DNA of 64,000 bases from Methanoregula sp. (lineage in GTDB: Archaea; Halobacteriota; Methanomicrobia; Methanomicrobiales; Methanospirillaceae). Of the stretch, positions 50,117 to 58,914 are shown one piece after another. The DNA lies in the NCBI RefSeq assembly GCF_028679125.1, contig NZ_JAJRCG010000003.1:62001-126000 (forward strand). The letters run 5' to 3'. The notes beneath the pieces were generated by a model that saw nothing but the letters and a program-made list of their open reading frames with translations, had not been told where the DNA came from and made no database searches. Each line of letters opens with the position of its first letter. Position 1 is the stretch's first letter. A program made the translations under genes and the position numbers.

Positions 50117-52219
50117 TCATAGTTCCGGTTTTCGCCAGTTCTCCCATGGCACCACCATCTCAAACCGCGCACCTTTTCCCGGTTCCCCGGTCTCCCGGAT
50201 GGTAATACCGGTTATGCTGAGAATCTCCTGCGCAAGGAAGAGTCCAAGGCCGGTGTTTTTCCCAAAACCCCGTTCAAATATCCTTTTTTTCTCATTGGCT
50301 GGTATTCCTATTCCGTTATCCTCACACAGGATCAGCAGGGAATCCCCGGATTCCTGCACACCAAACCGGATACTCGTGATCGTTCCGCCATGCCGGATGG
50401 CATTATCTACCAAGTTGTAAAAGACTTTGGCAATCAAGGGATCGGCAAATACCTCCGAGCCTGCCGGGATATCATTTTTTATGGCAATTGTGCCGGGAGA
50501 AACAAGGAATCTCGAAGACTCTACCAGCGCATGGCAGTCCTGCCAGAGCGGTGCCTGGCTCCCAATCGATTCATATTCCTTGGTGAACTGGATCATGGCA
50601 GAGATCCGGTCAAGGGAAGCATTGATCTTCCTGAAATATTCGGCCGAAATCGTATCCTTCTGCGTCATTTCCAGCAGAGAGGTATATCCGCGCACGACCG
50701 TCATCTGGTTGTTGATATCGTGCCGTGTGATACCCGTCAGCAGGCTGAGCTGGCGGTTTGCAACCCGGAGGGCATCTTCCGCTTTCTTGCGCTCCGTAAT
50801 ATCAACGAGGATTCCCCGGAGCCCGGTAATAGTTCCATTTTCAACAACCGGTGACGAATAGATTGAGACCGGGAACGTACTGCCATCTTTGCGCACGGCC
50901 AGAAACTCGTTAGGAATTTTTCCATTCTGGCTCCTGTCCTTTCCTTCGCTCATGATACGGAACAAGGCAGAGGCCCGTTCACGATCCTCGGGAACAATCA
51001 TCTGCTGGATGGTAAGGCCTTGCTGGAATTCTTCTTCCGTATACCCGAAATTTGCAAATGCAATGCGATTCGTGTATTTCAGGTTGCCCTGGTTATCTGC
51101 TTCATAGATGATCTGGGGCAGAAGATCTGCGAGCTCATGGAATCGTGCTTCGCTCTGCATCAGACCGTCATGGGTCTCCCGGATTGTCCCGAGCATCCGG
51201 TTTATTTCCAGCGCAAGTCCCGTCAGTTCATCGTCGCCATCAATCTTCACCGGATCCCTGCTTTTGCCCGACCGGCCGATCGTACTCACCTGGTCTGCCA
51301 GGGACCGGATCCTTCCCAGTACTGCATGATCCATCAGGAAAATTATTCCAAGGCCCAGGACCAGGCATGCCGCAAGAATGAGGAGGATAAACTGCAGCGT
51401 GGTAGTTATTCCCTGGTGGTAGATATCGCGGGGCTCGGTAATTTCAAGGATGAGTGCATCATTTCCGTAAATATCCCTGATAAGAGAATATCCGGCAACT
51501 TCATCGTTGTTCAGTGGAATGATGATGCCGGGGGAGGTCCCGGAGTACTGCCGAAGACGAGAAATAATATCCGGGGATACTGACCGGTCTTCAATCCTTT
51601 TGAAGGTGAGCGTGAGTCTCGTGAGTTTTGTGAGCCGGGAGGTCTCTACCTGGCTGATATACCGTCCCATAATCACGACACCCTGCGGCCTACCGGAAAA
51701 ATTCGAATAGACGATCGGTTGCGATACCACTAGCATGGGATCCTCCGGTAGCATCAGAATTCCGGTAGTTACATAATGGGGATCCGACATGTTCATCAGG
51801 GGATTACGGGGATCCAAAGTCCCTGAAAAGAACGACGGGACGGGAACCATTGAATGCTTCTGAATATCATATGCCCCAGAATAGAGTATTTCTCCCCGGG
51901 TATTGGTTATGACAATGAGGTTCAGGTCGAGGTTCTCGTAACCAAAGGAATGGAGATTGGAGGAGATGTAATCCGGAGCATTTCCGTTCACAAAATAAAC
52001 TGTCTCATCCCAGGGACCCCAGTCAGATGCGGTAAGCGACAGGGACCCGATCTCATCCTGGTATTTATTGACTGCCTGATCGAGATCCTGCCGGATATAT
52101 TGTTCTTCAAGAGAGGTGTAACTGGCAAGAATGATGGTAGAATAAAAAATACCTGCCGTAAAAAAAACTGCAATGAGCATGCAGATGATAACCAAAAAAG
52201 ATTTTTCCTGAAGTTTCAT
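50117..52219 (-). CDS. CHASE4-HAMP-PAS membrane histidine kinase
   Basis: This 700-residue sensor kinase has two membrane helices (about 8-30 and 275-298) around an external CHASE4 domain (ASDWGPWDETVYFVNGNAPD region, about 62-90). A HAMP linker (about 300-345), one PAS domain (about 358-480, ELADLLPQIIYEADNQGNLK) and a kinase core follow. The H-box is TGITRHDINNQMT with His at about 498, and the ATPase has VFYNLVDNAIRHG and LLILCEDNGIGIP. It signals from outside to an unknown response regulator. No partner regulator is adjacent. Confidence 0.92.
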   Translation of the reverse strand: MKLQEKSFLVIICMLIAVFFTAGIFYSTIILASYTSLEEQYIRQDLDQAVNKYQDEIGSLSLTASDWGPWDETVYFVNGNAPDYISSNLHSFGYENLDLNLIVITNTRGEILYSGAYDIQKHSMVPVPSFFSGTLDPRNPLMNMSDPHYVTTGILMLPEDPMLVVSQPIVYSNFSGRPQGVVIMGRYISQVETSRLTKLTRLTLTFKRIEDRSVSPDIISRLRQYSGTSPGIIIPLNNDEVAGYSLIRDIYGNDALILEITEPRDIYHQGITTTLQFILLILAACLVLGLGIIFLMDHAVLGRIRSLADQVSTIGRSGKSRDPVKIDGDDELTGLALEINRMLGTIRETHDGLMQSEARFHELADLLPQIIYEADNQGNLKYTNRIAFANFGYTEEEFQQGLTIQQMIVPEDRERASALFRIMSEGKDRSQNGKIPNEFLAVRKDGSTFPVSIYSSPVVENGTITGLRGILVDITERKKAEDALRVANRQLSLLTGITRHDINNQMTVVRGYTSLLEMTQKDTISAEYFRKINASLDRISAMIQFTKEYESIGSQAPLWQDCHALVESSRFLVSPGTIAIKNDIPAGSEVFADPLIAKVFYNLVDNAIRHGGTITSIRFGVQESGDSLLILCEDNGIGIPANEKKRIFERGFGKNTGLGLFLAQEILSITGITIRETGEPGKGARFEMVVPWENWRKPEL

Positions 52220-52280
52220 GAGAATCGTCTGGTAAACATCTTTTGTTACGGTTGATTTGATGCGTAATGAACCCTTTCAA

Positions 52281-53300
52281 TTATTTACCGCCACGAAACT
52301 GGAATTCAGGCACTTTCCGGAACAGCTCAAAGAAATTCCCGATAAGATCATTCTCCAGCTCTTTGAGATTGTGCGGAAGAACAGACTGCCCGATGATCTG
52401 GTAAGAAAATTTCAGGTTCCGGTCATCCCCTGATTTACGGCAGGAATTGAACAGACTCTTTTTGAGATCTGCGGACTGGCCGATATACAGGATCTCCCGT
52501 GACCCGGCATCCATGAGCAGGTAAAGACCGGCTCCGGGTGCAATACCCTCGATATGTTCCACATCTACCGGCATATAGTCCGCCCACTCAAGCCCCATCC
52601 AGTCGCTGTCGCCCGGTTTTCCCCCGATCTCCAACGGAGTTATGCTTGGCCACCCGGCCGGGTTGTCTTTCTGGTCGCCGGCAAGTTTCCCGCCCCGCCG
52701 TCCCTCCTTGCGGGTCGTGGATTTCCGATATCGCGGGTGAAACCGCCCGAAGTTGCAGAGCGTGGATTCGCCACGCTCCTGCCGATACTTATAGAGCAGG
52801 AAACTTTCCATTCCCTTTCGCCCGCCTGTCGATGCATCGAGCGGTGCGGCGGAACATTCAAACTGAAGTGCCCTGACCGGTCCTTCGTATTCCTGAGAGG
52901 GGATTGATTCCCCGGAATCTGCATCATCCCGGGGATCGTTCACTTCAGGATCCGGTGAAGTACCCGGCTCCTTCAATCCTGCGGCGTCCTGCCAGGCCCA
53001 GAGTGCAGGGGCTTCTGCATGGGGATCGGTCCATGGCATCTGGTTACAGTTCCGGAGTTCGATCCGGAGATCCTGCAACCGCTGGTACAGGGCCCGGCTG
53101 GTCTCGCCCACGTACATGAGGTAATCCCCGCAAACCGGTTTTATCCGGTACAACCCGGGTTCACGAGGGATCTCATGGAAAGCGTGTTTATCGGCACTGA
53201 ATGGGATCCACGGGGACCAGGGAAGACCTCCCCAGTTATACGAGAGATAGTCCCGGTCTTCGGGATCGATGGCAGTTTCCTGCAATGGTTCGAACGACAT
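52281..53300 (-). CDS. Protein with two GIY-YIG-like modules
   Basis: A 339-residue protein whose N-terminal part (about 45-90) reads EPGLYRIKPVCGDYLMYVGE, then TSRALYQRLQDLR, with the GLY..YVG and Arg of the GIY-YIG nuclease core. A second module near 255-300, PGAGLYLLMDAGSREILYIG, has the two strand motifs but a Lys/Ser-rich continuation (QSADLKKSLF) without the usual Arg. Between them lies a linker with acidic runs and a basic K/R-rich patch (RKSTTRKEGRRGGKLAGD). GIY-YIG proteins cut or repair DNA; a tandem arrangement with one degenerate half is unusual. No neighbour explains it. Confidence 0.7.
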   Translation of the reverse strand: MSFEPLQETAIDPEDRDYLSYNWGGLPWSPWIPFSADKHAFHEIPREPGLYRIKPVCGDYLMYVGETSRALYQRLQDLRIELRNCNQMPWTDPHAEAPALWAWQDAAGLKEPGTSPDPEVNDPRDDADSGESIPSQEYEGPVRALQFECSAAPLDASTGGRKGMESFLLYKYRQERGESTLCNFGRFHPRYRKSTTRKEGRRGGKLAGDQKDNPAGWPSITPLEIGGKPGDSDWMGLEWADYMPVDVEHIEGIAPGAGLYLLMDAGSREILYIGQSADLKKSLFNSCRKSGDDRNLKFSYQIIGQSVLPHNLKELENDLIGNFFELFRKVPEFQFRGGK

Positions 53301-53360
53301 TGATTGTCAGGCATTGGACGGGATGGGGCATAAGGCTTGAGGGTACTCCCCGGATACTTC

Positions 53361-53366
53361 TTTATA
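53361..53366 (+). promoter_or_regulatory. Candidate TATA box of the 46-aa zinc protein gene
   Basis: TTTATA begins 29 bases before the ATG at 53390. The start of transcription should fall at or next to the ATG, giving a leaderless mRNA, which fits the absence of a ribosome-binding site. Confidence 0.5.
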
Positions 53367-53389
53367 GCGTGAACCCGGTAGTACTTCCC

Positions 53390-53530
53390 ATGGAAAAACA
53401 ACCTCAGGCAACACGGGTAAAACAGGATCGCCCGGTCTGTGAACGATGCCAGGATCCCAATATCGTACTGAAACCTGACGGCAGTTATCGCTGCAAGCGG
53501 TGCGGGTTCACAAGAACGATAACCCCCTAG
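53390..53530 (+). CDS. Small zinc-ribbon protein (46 aa)
   Basis: This very short gene starts MEKQPQATRVKQDRPVCERC and continues with a zinc ribbon (CERCQDPNIVLKPDGSYRC, then KRCG), ending in RTITP. The two CxxC pairs lie at about residues 17-39. Coding is supported by the TATA-to-ATG spacing and the compact, complete zinc ribbon. Similar archaeal mini zinc proteins are often RNA- or DNA-associated, but nothing more can be said. It is divergent from the GIY-YIG gene. Confidence 0.75.
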   Translation: MEKQPQATRVKQDRPVCERCQDPNIVLKPDGSYRCKRCGFTRTITP

Positions 53531-53573
53531 CCGGTTCACACGGGTGCCCGCCTATAGCCGGCACATCTCGTTT

Positions 53574-54245
53574 TTATGGGGTCACGACCAGGTTTTCGAA
53601 CCGGATTTCCAGGTCCGAACCGGTAAGCGATGATGGCAGTGAGCACGAGACTTCACTGTCCGTACTGACATGCCCCCCAGCATCCAGTGTCCCGAGATAC
53701 AGGGTGTTCCAGCATATCATTCGTCCTGTGTAATAGAAATTTGCTGATACGGTTACTTCACGTGCGCCGGCTGACCCGACATTGAATGCTTCAGTGTGCA
53801 CGATCAGCGGTACCGGGTTGGAAGTACTGCTCCTTCCCTGCGGGTACGTCCAGTACCCGTCAACATGGATCTGTGGGAGATCTTTTTCCCCGGAGGGAAT
53901 CATTGTCGTCGCAAAGGTGACCGGCAGTGTGGCAGGCACGCTTGTCAGCAGGGCTGCGAAGGTTTCATTGCTTCCTTTTGAAGAGGTCACCGGTGCAGAC
54001 CAGGTATTGTATCCTGTTTTCCGGATCTCGATGGTGTGGTTGCCGGTCGGGATCCCGGTGATAGTGGCCGGCGTAGTGCCGTGATATTCATTGTCGAGAT
54101 AGATCTCCCCGCCGGGTGGGGTGGATATGATCATGATCGACCCGGTCTCCTGCAACGGGGCGGGACTGCTGCATCCTGCAGCGGCGATACCCAGCACGAG
54201 AAGAATAAGGGCAAGGCTCCGGAGCAGGAGGATTTTCTGGCGCAT
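53574..54245 (-). CDS. PEGA-domain lipoprotein
   Basis: The 223-residue protein begins with a lipoprotein signal (LALILLVLGIAAAGCSSP, lipid-modified Cys at about 25), then a PEGA domain (GSIMIISTPPGGEIYLDNEY to GNHTIEIRKTGYNTW, about 37-80). A C-terminal beta domain follows (EVTVSANFYYTGRMICWNTL, about 160-180). It would sit on the outer face of the membrane. It belongs with the other PEGA proteins in this window, though its external domain is different. No operon partner is visible; the shikimate kinase is on the same strand upstream, 89 nt away. Confidence 0.85.
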   Translation of the reverse strand: MRQKILLLRSLALILLVLGIAAAGCSSPAPLQETGSIMIISTPPGGEIYLDNEYHGTTPATITGIPTGNHTIEIRKTGYNTWSAPVTSSKGSNETFAALLTSVPATLPVTFATTMIPSGEKDLPQIHVDGYWTYPQGRSSTSNPVPLIVHTEAFNVGSAGAREVTVSANFYYTGRMICWNTLYLGTLDAGGHVSTDSEVSCSLPSSLTGSDLEIRFENLVVTP

Positions 54246-54334
54246 GATTGATCATCTGTGGAGGATCTTCTGGTGTATATCCTTTGTGCCGTGTGGATTG
54301 GATAAGCAACAACTGGCAGTGCCCCTATATCCAG

Positions 54335-54877
54335 TTAATCCTGATTTCCGGCCGGGAATCCGGTTACGCACGAGTGCCCGGGCCGGGAGACTGCCTCAAG
54401 AACGTTTTCGACAGCCGCCTCAAAATGATTCCCGGAACAATCGATGGCTATGTCCGCATATCGTTCATACAGCGGGATTCTCTCGTTATACATTTCAGAG
54501 AGACTTTCTCCATTATGCAAGACAATTCCCCGGGTCCTGATGTTGCTGAGCCGTTCGATCATCTCGTCAAAGGAGATCTTCAGGTAAATGATACATCCCC
54601 CGGATTTCAGGTGCTCCATTGCTTTCCTGCTGAAAACAGCACTGCCGCCGGTGGCAATAATCGTATTATGGCAGTCCAGGGCCAGGATCGTTCTCTCTTC
54701 AATCTCAAGGAACGTATCCGTTCCATCGGTGTCAATGATCTCCTGCAGGAGTCGTCCGGTAGTCTCCTGTATTACAATATCCGTATCGGTATATTTCATG
54801 CCCAGGGTTTTTGCAAGAATAACCCCCATAGTGCTCTTGCCAGCACCGGGGAGCCCGATAAGAATGATATTGTTCAT
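54335..54877 (-). CDS. aroK: Shikimate kinase, bacterial (AroK/AroL) type
   Basis: This 180-residue P-loop kinase has IILIGLPGAGKSTMGVIL (Walker A at residues 8-15), the shikimate-binding YTDTDIVIQETTG (Asp pair at about 32-34), FLEIEERTILAL and ATGGSAVFSRKAMEHLKSGG. It phosphorylates shikimate at O3 in aromatic amino acid synthesis. Many archaea use an unrelated GHMP-type shikimate kinase, so the bacterial-type enzyme suggests gene transfer or a lineage-specific replacement. The next gene upstream on this strand is mntP. Confidence 0.88.
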   Translation of the reverse strand: MNNIILIGLPGAGKSTMGVILAKTLGMKYTDTDIVIQETTGRLLQEIIDTDGTDTFLEIEERTILALDCHNTIIATGGSAVFSRKAMEHLKSGGCIIYLKISFDEMIERLSNIRTRGIVLHNGESLSEMYNERIPLYERYADIAIDCSGNHFEAAVENVLEAVSRPGHSCVTGFPAGNQD

Positions 54878-55032
54878 GGTTTTGCGTGTCTCAGGAATTC
54901 ATGTCTGGTTTTTGAAGTATAAACGCTGTTTCTTCAATCAGCCCGAATCCCGGTTCATGGATAAACCGGGTGTTGCCGGTTATTTACCGGACCCCGGGAA
55001 AAGTCTCCCGGTTCATGTATGAAAATTAAAAA

Positions 55033-55602
55033 TTAACTGACGGTAAGATGCGTGAAGAGAATATTCAGCCCTATGGCGATGAGGATGAGTCCTCCCACGA
55101 TCTCGATCCGGTTTCCGAGCAGGGATTTGAGCTGCATACCCGACATCACCCCGCCAAATGAGATTATGCATGCGACGATTCCGATGATAAGGGCGGGCAC
55201 AAGAATGCTCACCTGGAGAAATGCGAACGATATGCCGACTGCGAGTGCATCGATACTCGTGGCAAGTGAAAGGACCATCACCGGAACGAACTGAAGCGTG
55301 CTGATCGTCTCCTCGTCGCTGGTTTCAAACCCTTCATGAATCATTTTTGCACCGATGATTGCGAGCAGGAGAAATGCCAGCCAGTGATCGAACCCGGCAA
55401 TAAATCCGGTGAACCCGGTGCCAAGCGCCCACCCGAGCAGGGTCATGCCCGCCTGGAATATCCCGAAACAGAGTGCGATGATGAGCGCGGTATACAGGAG
55501 TTTTGATTTCGTTGTTGTGCCGACAGCAAGAGAGACCGCAAAACAGTCCATGGAGAGTCCGATGCCGATAAGGATGGGAGTAATGAGATCCATGAATCTC
55601 AT
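55033..55602 (-). CDS. mntP: Manganese efflux pump MntP
   Basis: The 189-residue, six-helix protein shows the two repeated Asp motifs of MntP: LIGIGLSMDCFAVSLAVGTT (about 11-30) and LSLATSIDALAVGISFAFLQ (about 111-130). The Asp residues line the transport path. It exports Mn(II). The frame starts MRFMDLITP; the inner ATG nine bases later is also possible. I do not see a manganese riboswitch in the 203-bp leader region, which is A/T-rich. It is not in an operon with its neighbours as far as visible. Confidence 0.92.
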   Translation of the reverse strand: MRFMDLITPILIGIGLSMDCFAVSLAVGTTTKSKLLYTALIIALCFGIFQAGMTLLGWALGTGFTGFIAGFDHWLAFLLLAIIGAKMIHEGFETSDEETISTLQFVPVMVLSLATSIDALAVGISFAFLQVSILVPALIIGIVACIISFGGVMSGMQLKSLLGNRIEIVGGLILIAIGLNILFTHLTVS

Positions 55603-55805
55603 TATTATTAACGGTCAGGTGCGATAATAATTTTCTAACGAGGATATTTTACTGAAGAAAAGTTGTCGGGAAATTCCGGAAATTTTGAGTATGTTCGCCG
55701 CAGGTGTTGACAAGTCCAGAATTGCCGGATTATCTCCGGGCGAGCTCTCCGGGCATTTTACCGGGAGGAGGGAGATTCATTCCGGAGACAACGGGGATTT
55801 GATAC

Positions 55806-58019
55806 TCATGGGACAAACCGGTATGCTCCAACCGGCACTGAGATCTCGAACTGTACTCCTTTGCCCGGCTCACCGCTTTCGGAAATTGTCATGCTGGTGA
55901 TCGCCAGGATCTCGCGGGAAAGGAACAGGCCAAGGCCGGTATGTTTCCCGAATCCTCTCGTAAAGAGCCTGCTTTTATCTTCAGCAGCGATACCGGTTCC
56001 GTTGTCACGGTACGTGAGAACAAGCCCGGCCGGGGTCTCTTCGTTGGACAAGCTGATTGACGTTACAGCTCCCCCGTGGCGACAGGTGTTCTCGAGGAGC
56101 GTATAGAACACTTTTCCAATCAGCGGATCTGCATGGATAAAAAGTCCGGACACCCCGGTATCGATATCTATTCCATCAAGCGGAAGCTGGGAGACGGCAG
56201 ACCGGAATACTGCTGCAACATCCTGCCACCGGGGTGCCTGGATCCCGAGATCCTCATAATCCCGGGCGAATTCCAGTTGTTCGCGGATCGCGTCTCCGGA
56301 TTCATCTGCTTTTTGTAAGAATCTGATAATTTCAGAGTCTTTTTCCTGTTTCATCGCGAGCCCGAGATAGCCACGCAATCCTGTGAGCTGGTTGAGGATA
56401 TCATGACGCGTAATGGAGGAGAGCATGCCCAGTTTTTCCAGCGCTTGCTGCAATGCCAGTTCGGTCTCTTTCCGCTTCGTGATATCCCTGATGATCCCGA
56501 CGATGAATTCCTCCCCGGCCGCATTGATATACCGGGATTTCTTGGTGCTGACCGTATAGGTTTTCCCCTGGGAATCGGTAATATTCTCTTCAATCTCATT
56601 CTCCACGCCGGTCAGGAATACATTTTCATCGGTTATCTGGAAGACCACTGCTTCATCTTCTGCGAAAAAGTCATACCCAGTCCTGCCGATCAACTCTTCT
56701 CTCGTATGCCCGATGTACTGGCAGAACCGGTCATTTACGGTGACATAGCGCTGCCTCCGGTTTTTGATAAATACCGGATCGGCGATGGTGTTGATGATCG
56801 CATCGAGATAGGTATTCGATTCCCGCAGTTCCCGTTCAATCATTTTAAGGTGAGTAACATCCCGGAGGGATTCGATAGCACCGGTAACGGTTCCGTTACT
56901 GTCTATTAAGGGAGTTGCACTTACCCAGAGGGAGAACTGTACCTGGTCGACCCGGGTAACCGTCATCATGATCCGTGTCACATTTCCCTCGAAACGGGCA
57001 TTGGGGAAGGCAGATTTTATTCCCTCTATATCCTGGCGCAGGGTATAATCGATGAGGAGAGGTCCGGGGTAATTCCGTATCCACGTAACCGTAGACCCGG
57101 TTCCCTTGCCCAGTATATCCCCTGCCGGGATTCCGCTCATCGTTTCCATGGCATGATTCCATGCAATTACTTCCCCGGTTATATCAACGACAAAGGTCGG
57201 ATCAGGCAGGAAATCGATAATATCGGCAAGGTGCCGGCTTGTTTCCTGCTGTGCGCGTTCTGCCTGTTTGCGTTTGGTGATATCCCAGATTACCAGAACA
57301 AAATGCTCTTTTTCCGGGCTGAATACCGAGATTTTCAGCCATGTCTTCAATGACGGGAATTCCGTCTCAACTGCTTCGGGAGTACCTGTTGATACAACGC
57401 GCTCGTACCAATCAAGGAGTTCCGGGATCTGTTCGCGAATATCCGGCATTGCTTCAAGCATTCGTTTACCCGTAATATCCTCGATGCCGGTGATTCGCCG
57501 GAATGCATCATTGACCTCAAGATATATCCAGCCGGACGGACGGCCCGTCGCATCATAGATCAACCGGCAGTACGCAACCCCTTCAAGCATATTTTCAAAA
57601 AGCGTGCGGTATTTCTTCTCACTCTCGCGTAGTTTCTCATCAGACGCGATCAGAACCCTGTTGGATTCCTGAAGTTCTTTAGTCCGTTCGTTAACGCGCT
57701 GCTCAAGCCCGAGCCGTTCAGCCGTAAGCTCATTCTCTGTCTTAATCCGGAGGATGATCTCCCGGATGACCAGGTACATTCCGCTACAGATTGCGATATA
57801 TCCGATCACCCGTAAAAAAGTAACCATTGGTTCCAGGGAAGTACCCCGGTCAAGGAGCGTTGCGACATGCGAAATGCCGAACAGGAAAAATCCGGCTCCG
57901 ATGACAAGGGGTGTTATCGTATGGATCCTGAGATATCCGATGATACAAATTACCACAATCAGGACACAGAGAATAAAATTTACGAGCGTGTCTGGGTTGA
58001 TGAGGAACTGCACGGACAT
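55806..58019 (-). CDS. Multi-PAS membrane histidine kinase
   Basis: The 737-residue kinase has an N-terminal membrane part with three helices (about 8-28, 35-52, 66-88). A coiled coil and three PAS domains follow (starting near KKYRTLFENMLEGVAYCRLI, LADIIDFLPDPTFVVDITGE, LDAIINTIADPVFIKNRRQR). The kinase core has the H-box SSITRHDILNQLT (His about 538) and ATP-binding motifs FYTLLENTCRHG and LVLTYRDNGTGIA. It is a membrane-attached sensor without an obvious external domain. The membrane part could sense the bilayer or a small molecule. Confidence 0.92.
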   Translation of the reverse strand: MSVQFLINPDTLVNFILCVLIVVICIIGYLRIHTITPLVIGAGFFLFGISHVATLLDRGTSLEPMVTFLRVIGYIAICSGMYLVIREIILRIKTENELTAERLGLEQRVNERTKELQESNRVLIASDEKLRESEKKYRTLFENMLEGVAYCRLIYDATGRPSGWIYLEVNDAFRRITGIEDITGKRMLEAMPDIREQIPELLDWYERVVSTGTPEAVETEFPSLKTWLKISVFSPEKEHFVLVIWDITKRKQAERAQQETSRHLADIIDFLPDPTFVVDITGEVIAWNHAMETMSGIPAGDILGKGTGSTVTWIRNYPGPLLIDYTLRQDIEGIKSAFPNARFEGNVTRIMMTVTRVDQVQFSLWVSATPLIDSNGTVTGAIESLRDVTHLKMIERELRESNTYLDAIINTIADPVFIKNRRQRYVTVNDRFCQYIGHTREELIGRTGYDFFAEDEAVVFQITDENVFLTGVENEIEENITDSQGKTYTVSTKKSRYINAAGEEFIVGIIRDITKRKETELALQQALEKLGMLSSITRHDILNQLTGLRGYLGLAMKQEKDSEIIRFLQKADESGDAIREQLEFARDYEDLGIQAPRWQDVAAVFRSAVSQLPLDGIDIDTGVSGLFIHADPLIGKVFYTLLENTCRHGGAVTSISLSNEETPAGLVLTYRDNGTGIAAEDKSRLFTRGFGKHTGLGLFLSREILAITSMTISESGEPGKGVQFEISVPVGAYRFVP

Positions 58020-58192
58020 GCCTCCTTACGGGGGTATACCGGGCAATGGGATGCCGGCTCGTTTATAGATATGGTTAACCGGATCCCCGATTCATGACCA
58101 TAAGGTTCGCAAGGCAGACCATAAGGGCGATATGCAAATCAGGTTCAGTAACGCTTCCCACTATAATCTGTTTACTTCCGGATAAAAAAGGG

Positions 58193-58912
58193 TCAGCAGG
58201 TCTCCTGTCGTGGAAGACCTTCATGTTTTCCTTCGTATGCAATCCGTTCCAGGTCCATCATTCCGTCCCGGATAAAAATAATCCGGTCGAAGTACTCCCT
58301 GTGCCACGGTTCGTGCGAGACCATCACCACCGTTTGCCCGAGATCCCGGTTCACGGCCCGGAAGAGTTCCAGCACCGTCCGTGAGTTCTCTGTATCGAGA
58401 TTTGCGCAGGGCTCATCCGCAAAGACGATCGCGGGCCGGTTCACGAGTGCCCGGGCGATGGATACTCTCTGCTGCTCACCACCGGAGAGTTCGAAGACGA
58501 GATGGTCCAGCCGTCTTTCCAGTCCCACCTTCTCCAGCACCGCAGTTGCAGCAGCGTAACATTCTGCCAGCGGCTTGCCTTGCATAATCGCCGGGATTGC
58601 CACGTTCTCCTTTACCGTCAGCTCGGATACCAGCGCATAATCCTGAAAGACATACCCGAGGTGCAGGAGACGGAAACGGGTACGGGTTTCGTCATCCAGC
58701 TGCGAGACATCGGTGCCATTGATCAGGATGTGGCCGGAAGATGGCGTGTCGAGGAGTCCCACCTGGTGGAGGAGCGTGGACTTCCCGCTTCCCGAGGGTC
58801 CCATGATCCCGACGAACTCTCCTTTCCGGATATCCAGGGAGACCCCCCGGAGTGCTGCAACTTCGACGTTCCCGAGCAGATAGATCTTCTTCAGGTCAGC
58901 AACGTTAATCAT
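58193..58912 (-). CDS. ABC exporter ATP-binding protein (MacB/LolD type)
   Basis: The 239-residue ATPase has Walker A MGPSGSGKSTLL (about 36-47), Q-loop YVFQDYALVSEL, signature ELSGGEQQRVS (about 139-149) and Walker B AIVFADEPCANLDTENS. The sequence type (YLLGNVEVAALRGVSLDIRK) is that of the MacB/LolD/FtsE family. It pairs with the FtsX-like permease that follows immediately upstream on this strand, separated by two bases. The system likely exports or extracts surface molecules. The CARDB protein upstream may be the partner. Confidence 0.93.
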   Translation of the reverse strand: MINVADLKKIYLLGNVEVAALRGVSLDIRKGEFVGIMGPSGSGKSTLLHQVGLLDTPSSGHILINGTDVSQLDDETRTRFRLLHLGYVFQDYALVSELTVKENVAIPAIMQGKPLAECYAAATAVLEKVGLERRLDHLVFELSGGEQQRVSIARALVNRPAIVFADEPCANLDTENSRTVLELFRAVNRDLGQTVVMVSHEPWHREYFDRIIFIRDGMMDLERIAYEGKHEGLPRQETC

Positions 58913-58914
58913 CG

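Noticed and set aside
55603-55805. Manganese riboswitch (yybP-ykoY type) in front of mntP
   Set aside because: The leader is A/T-rich and I see none of the paired G/C-rich stems and conserved loops of that class.
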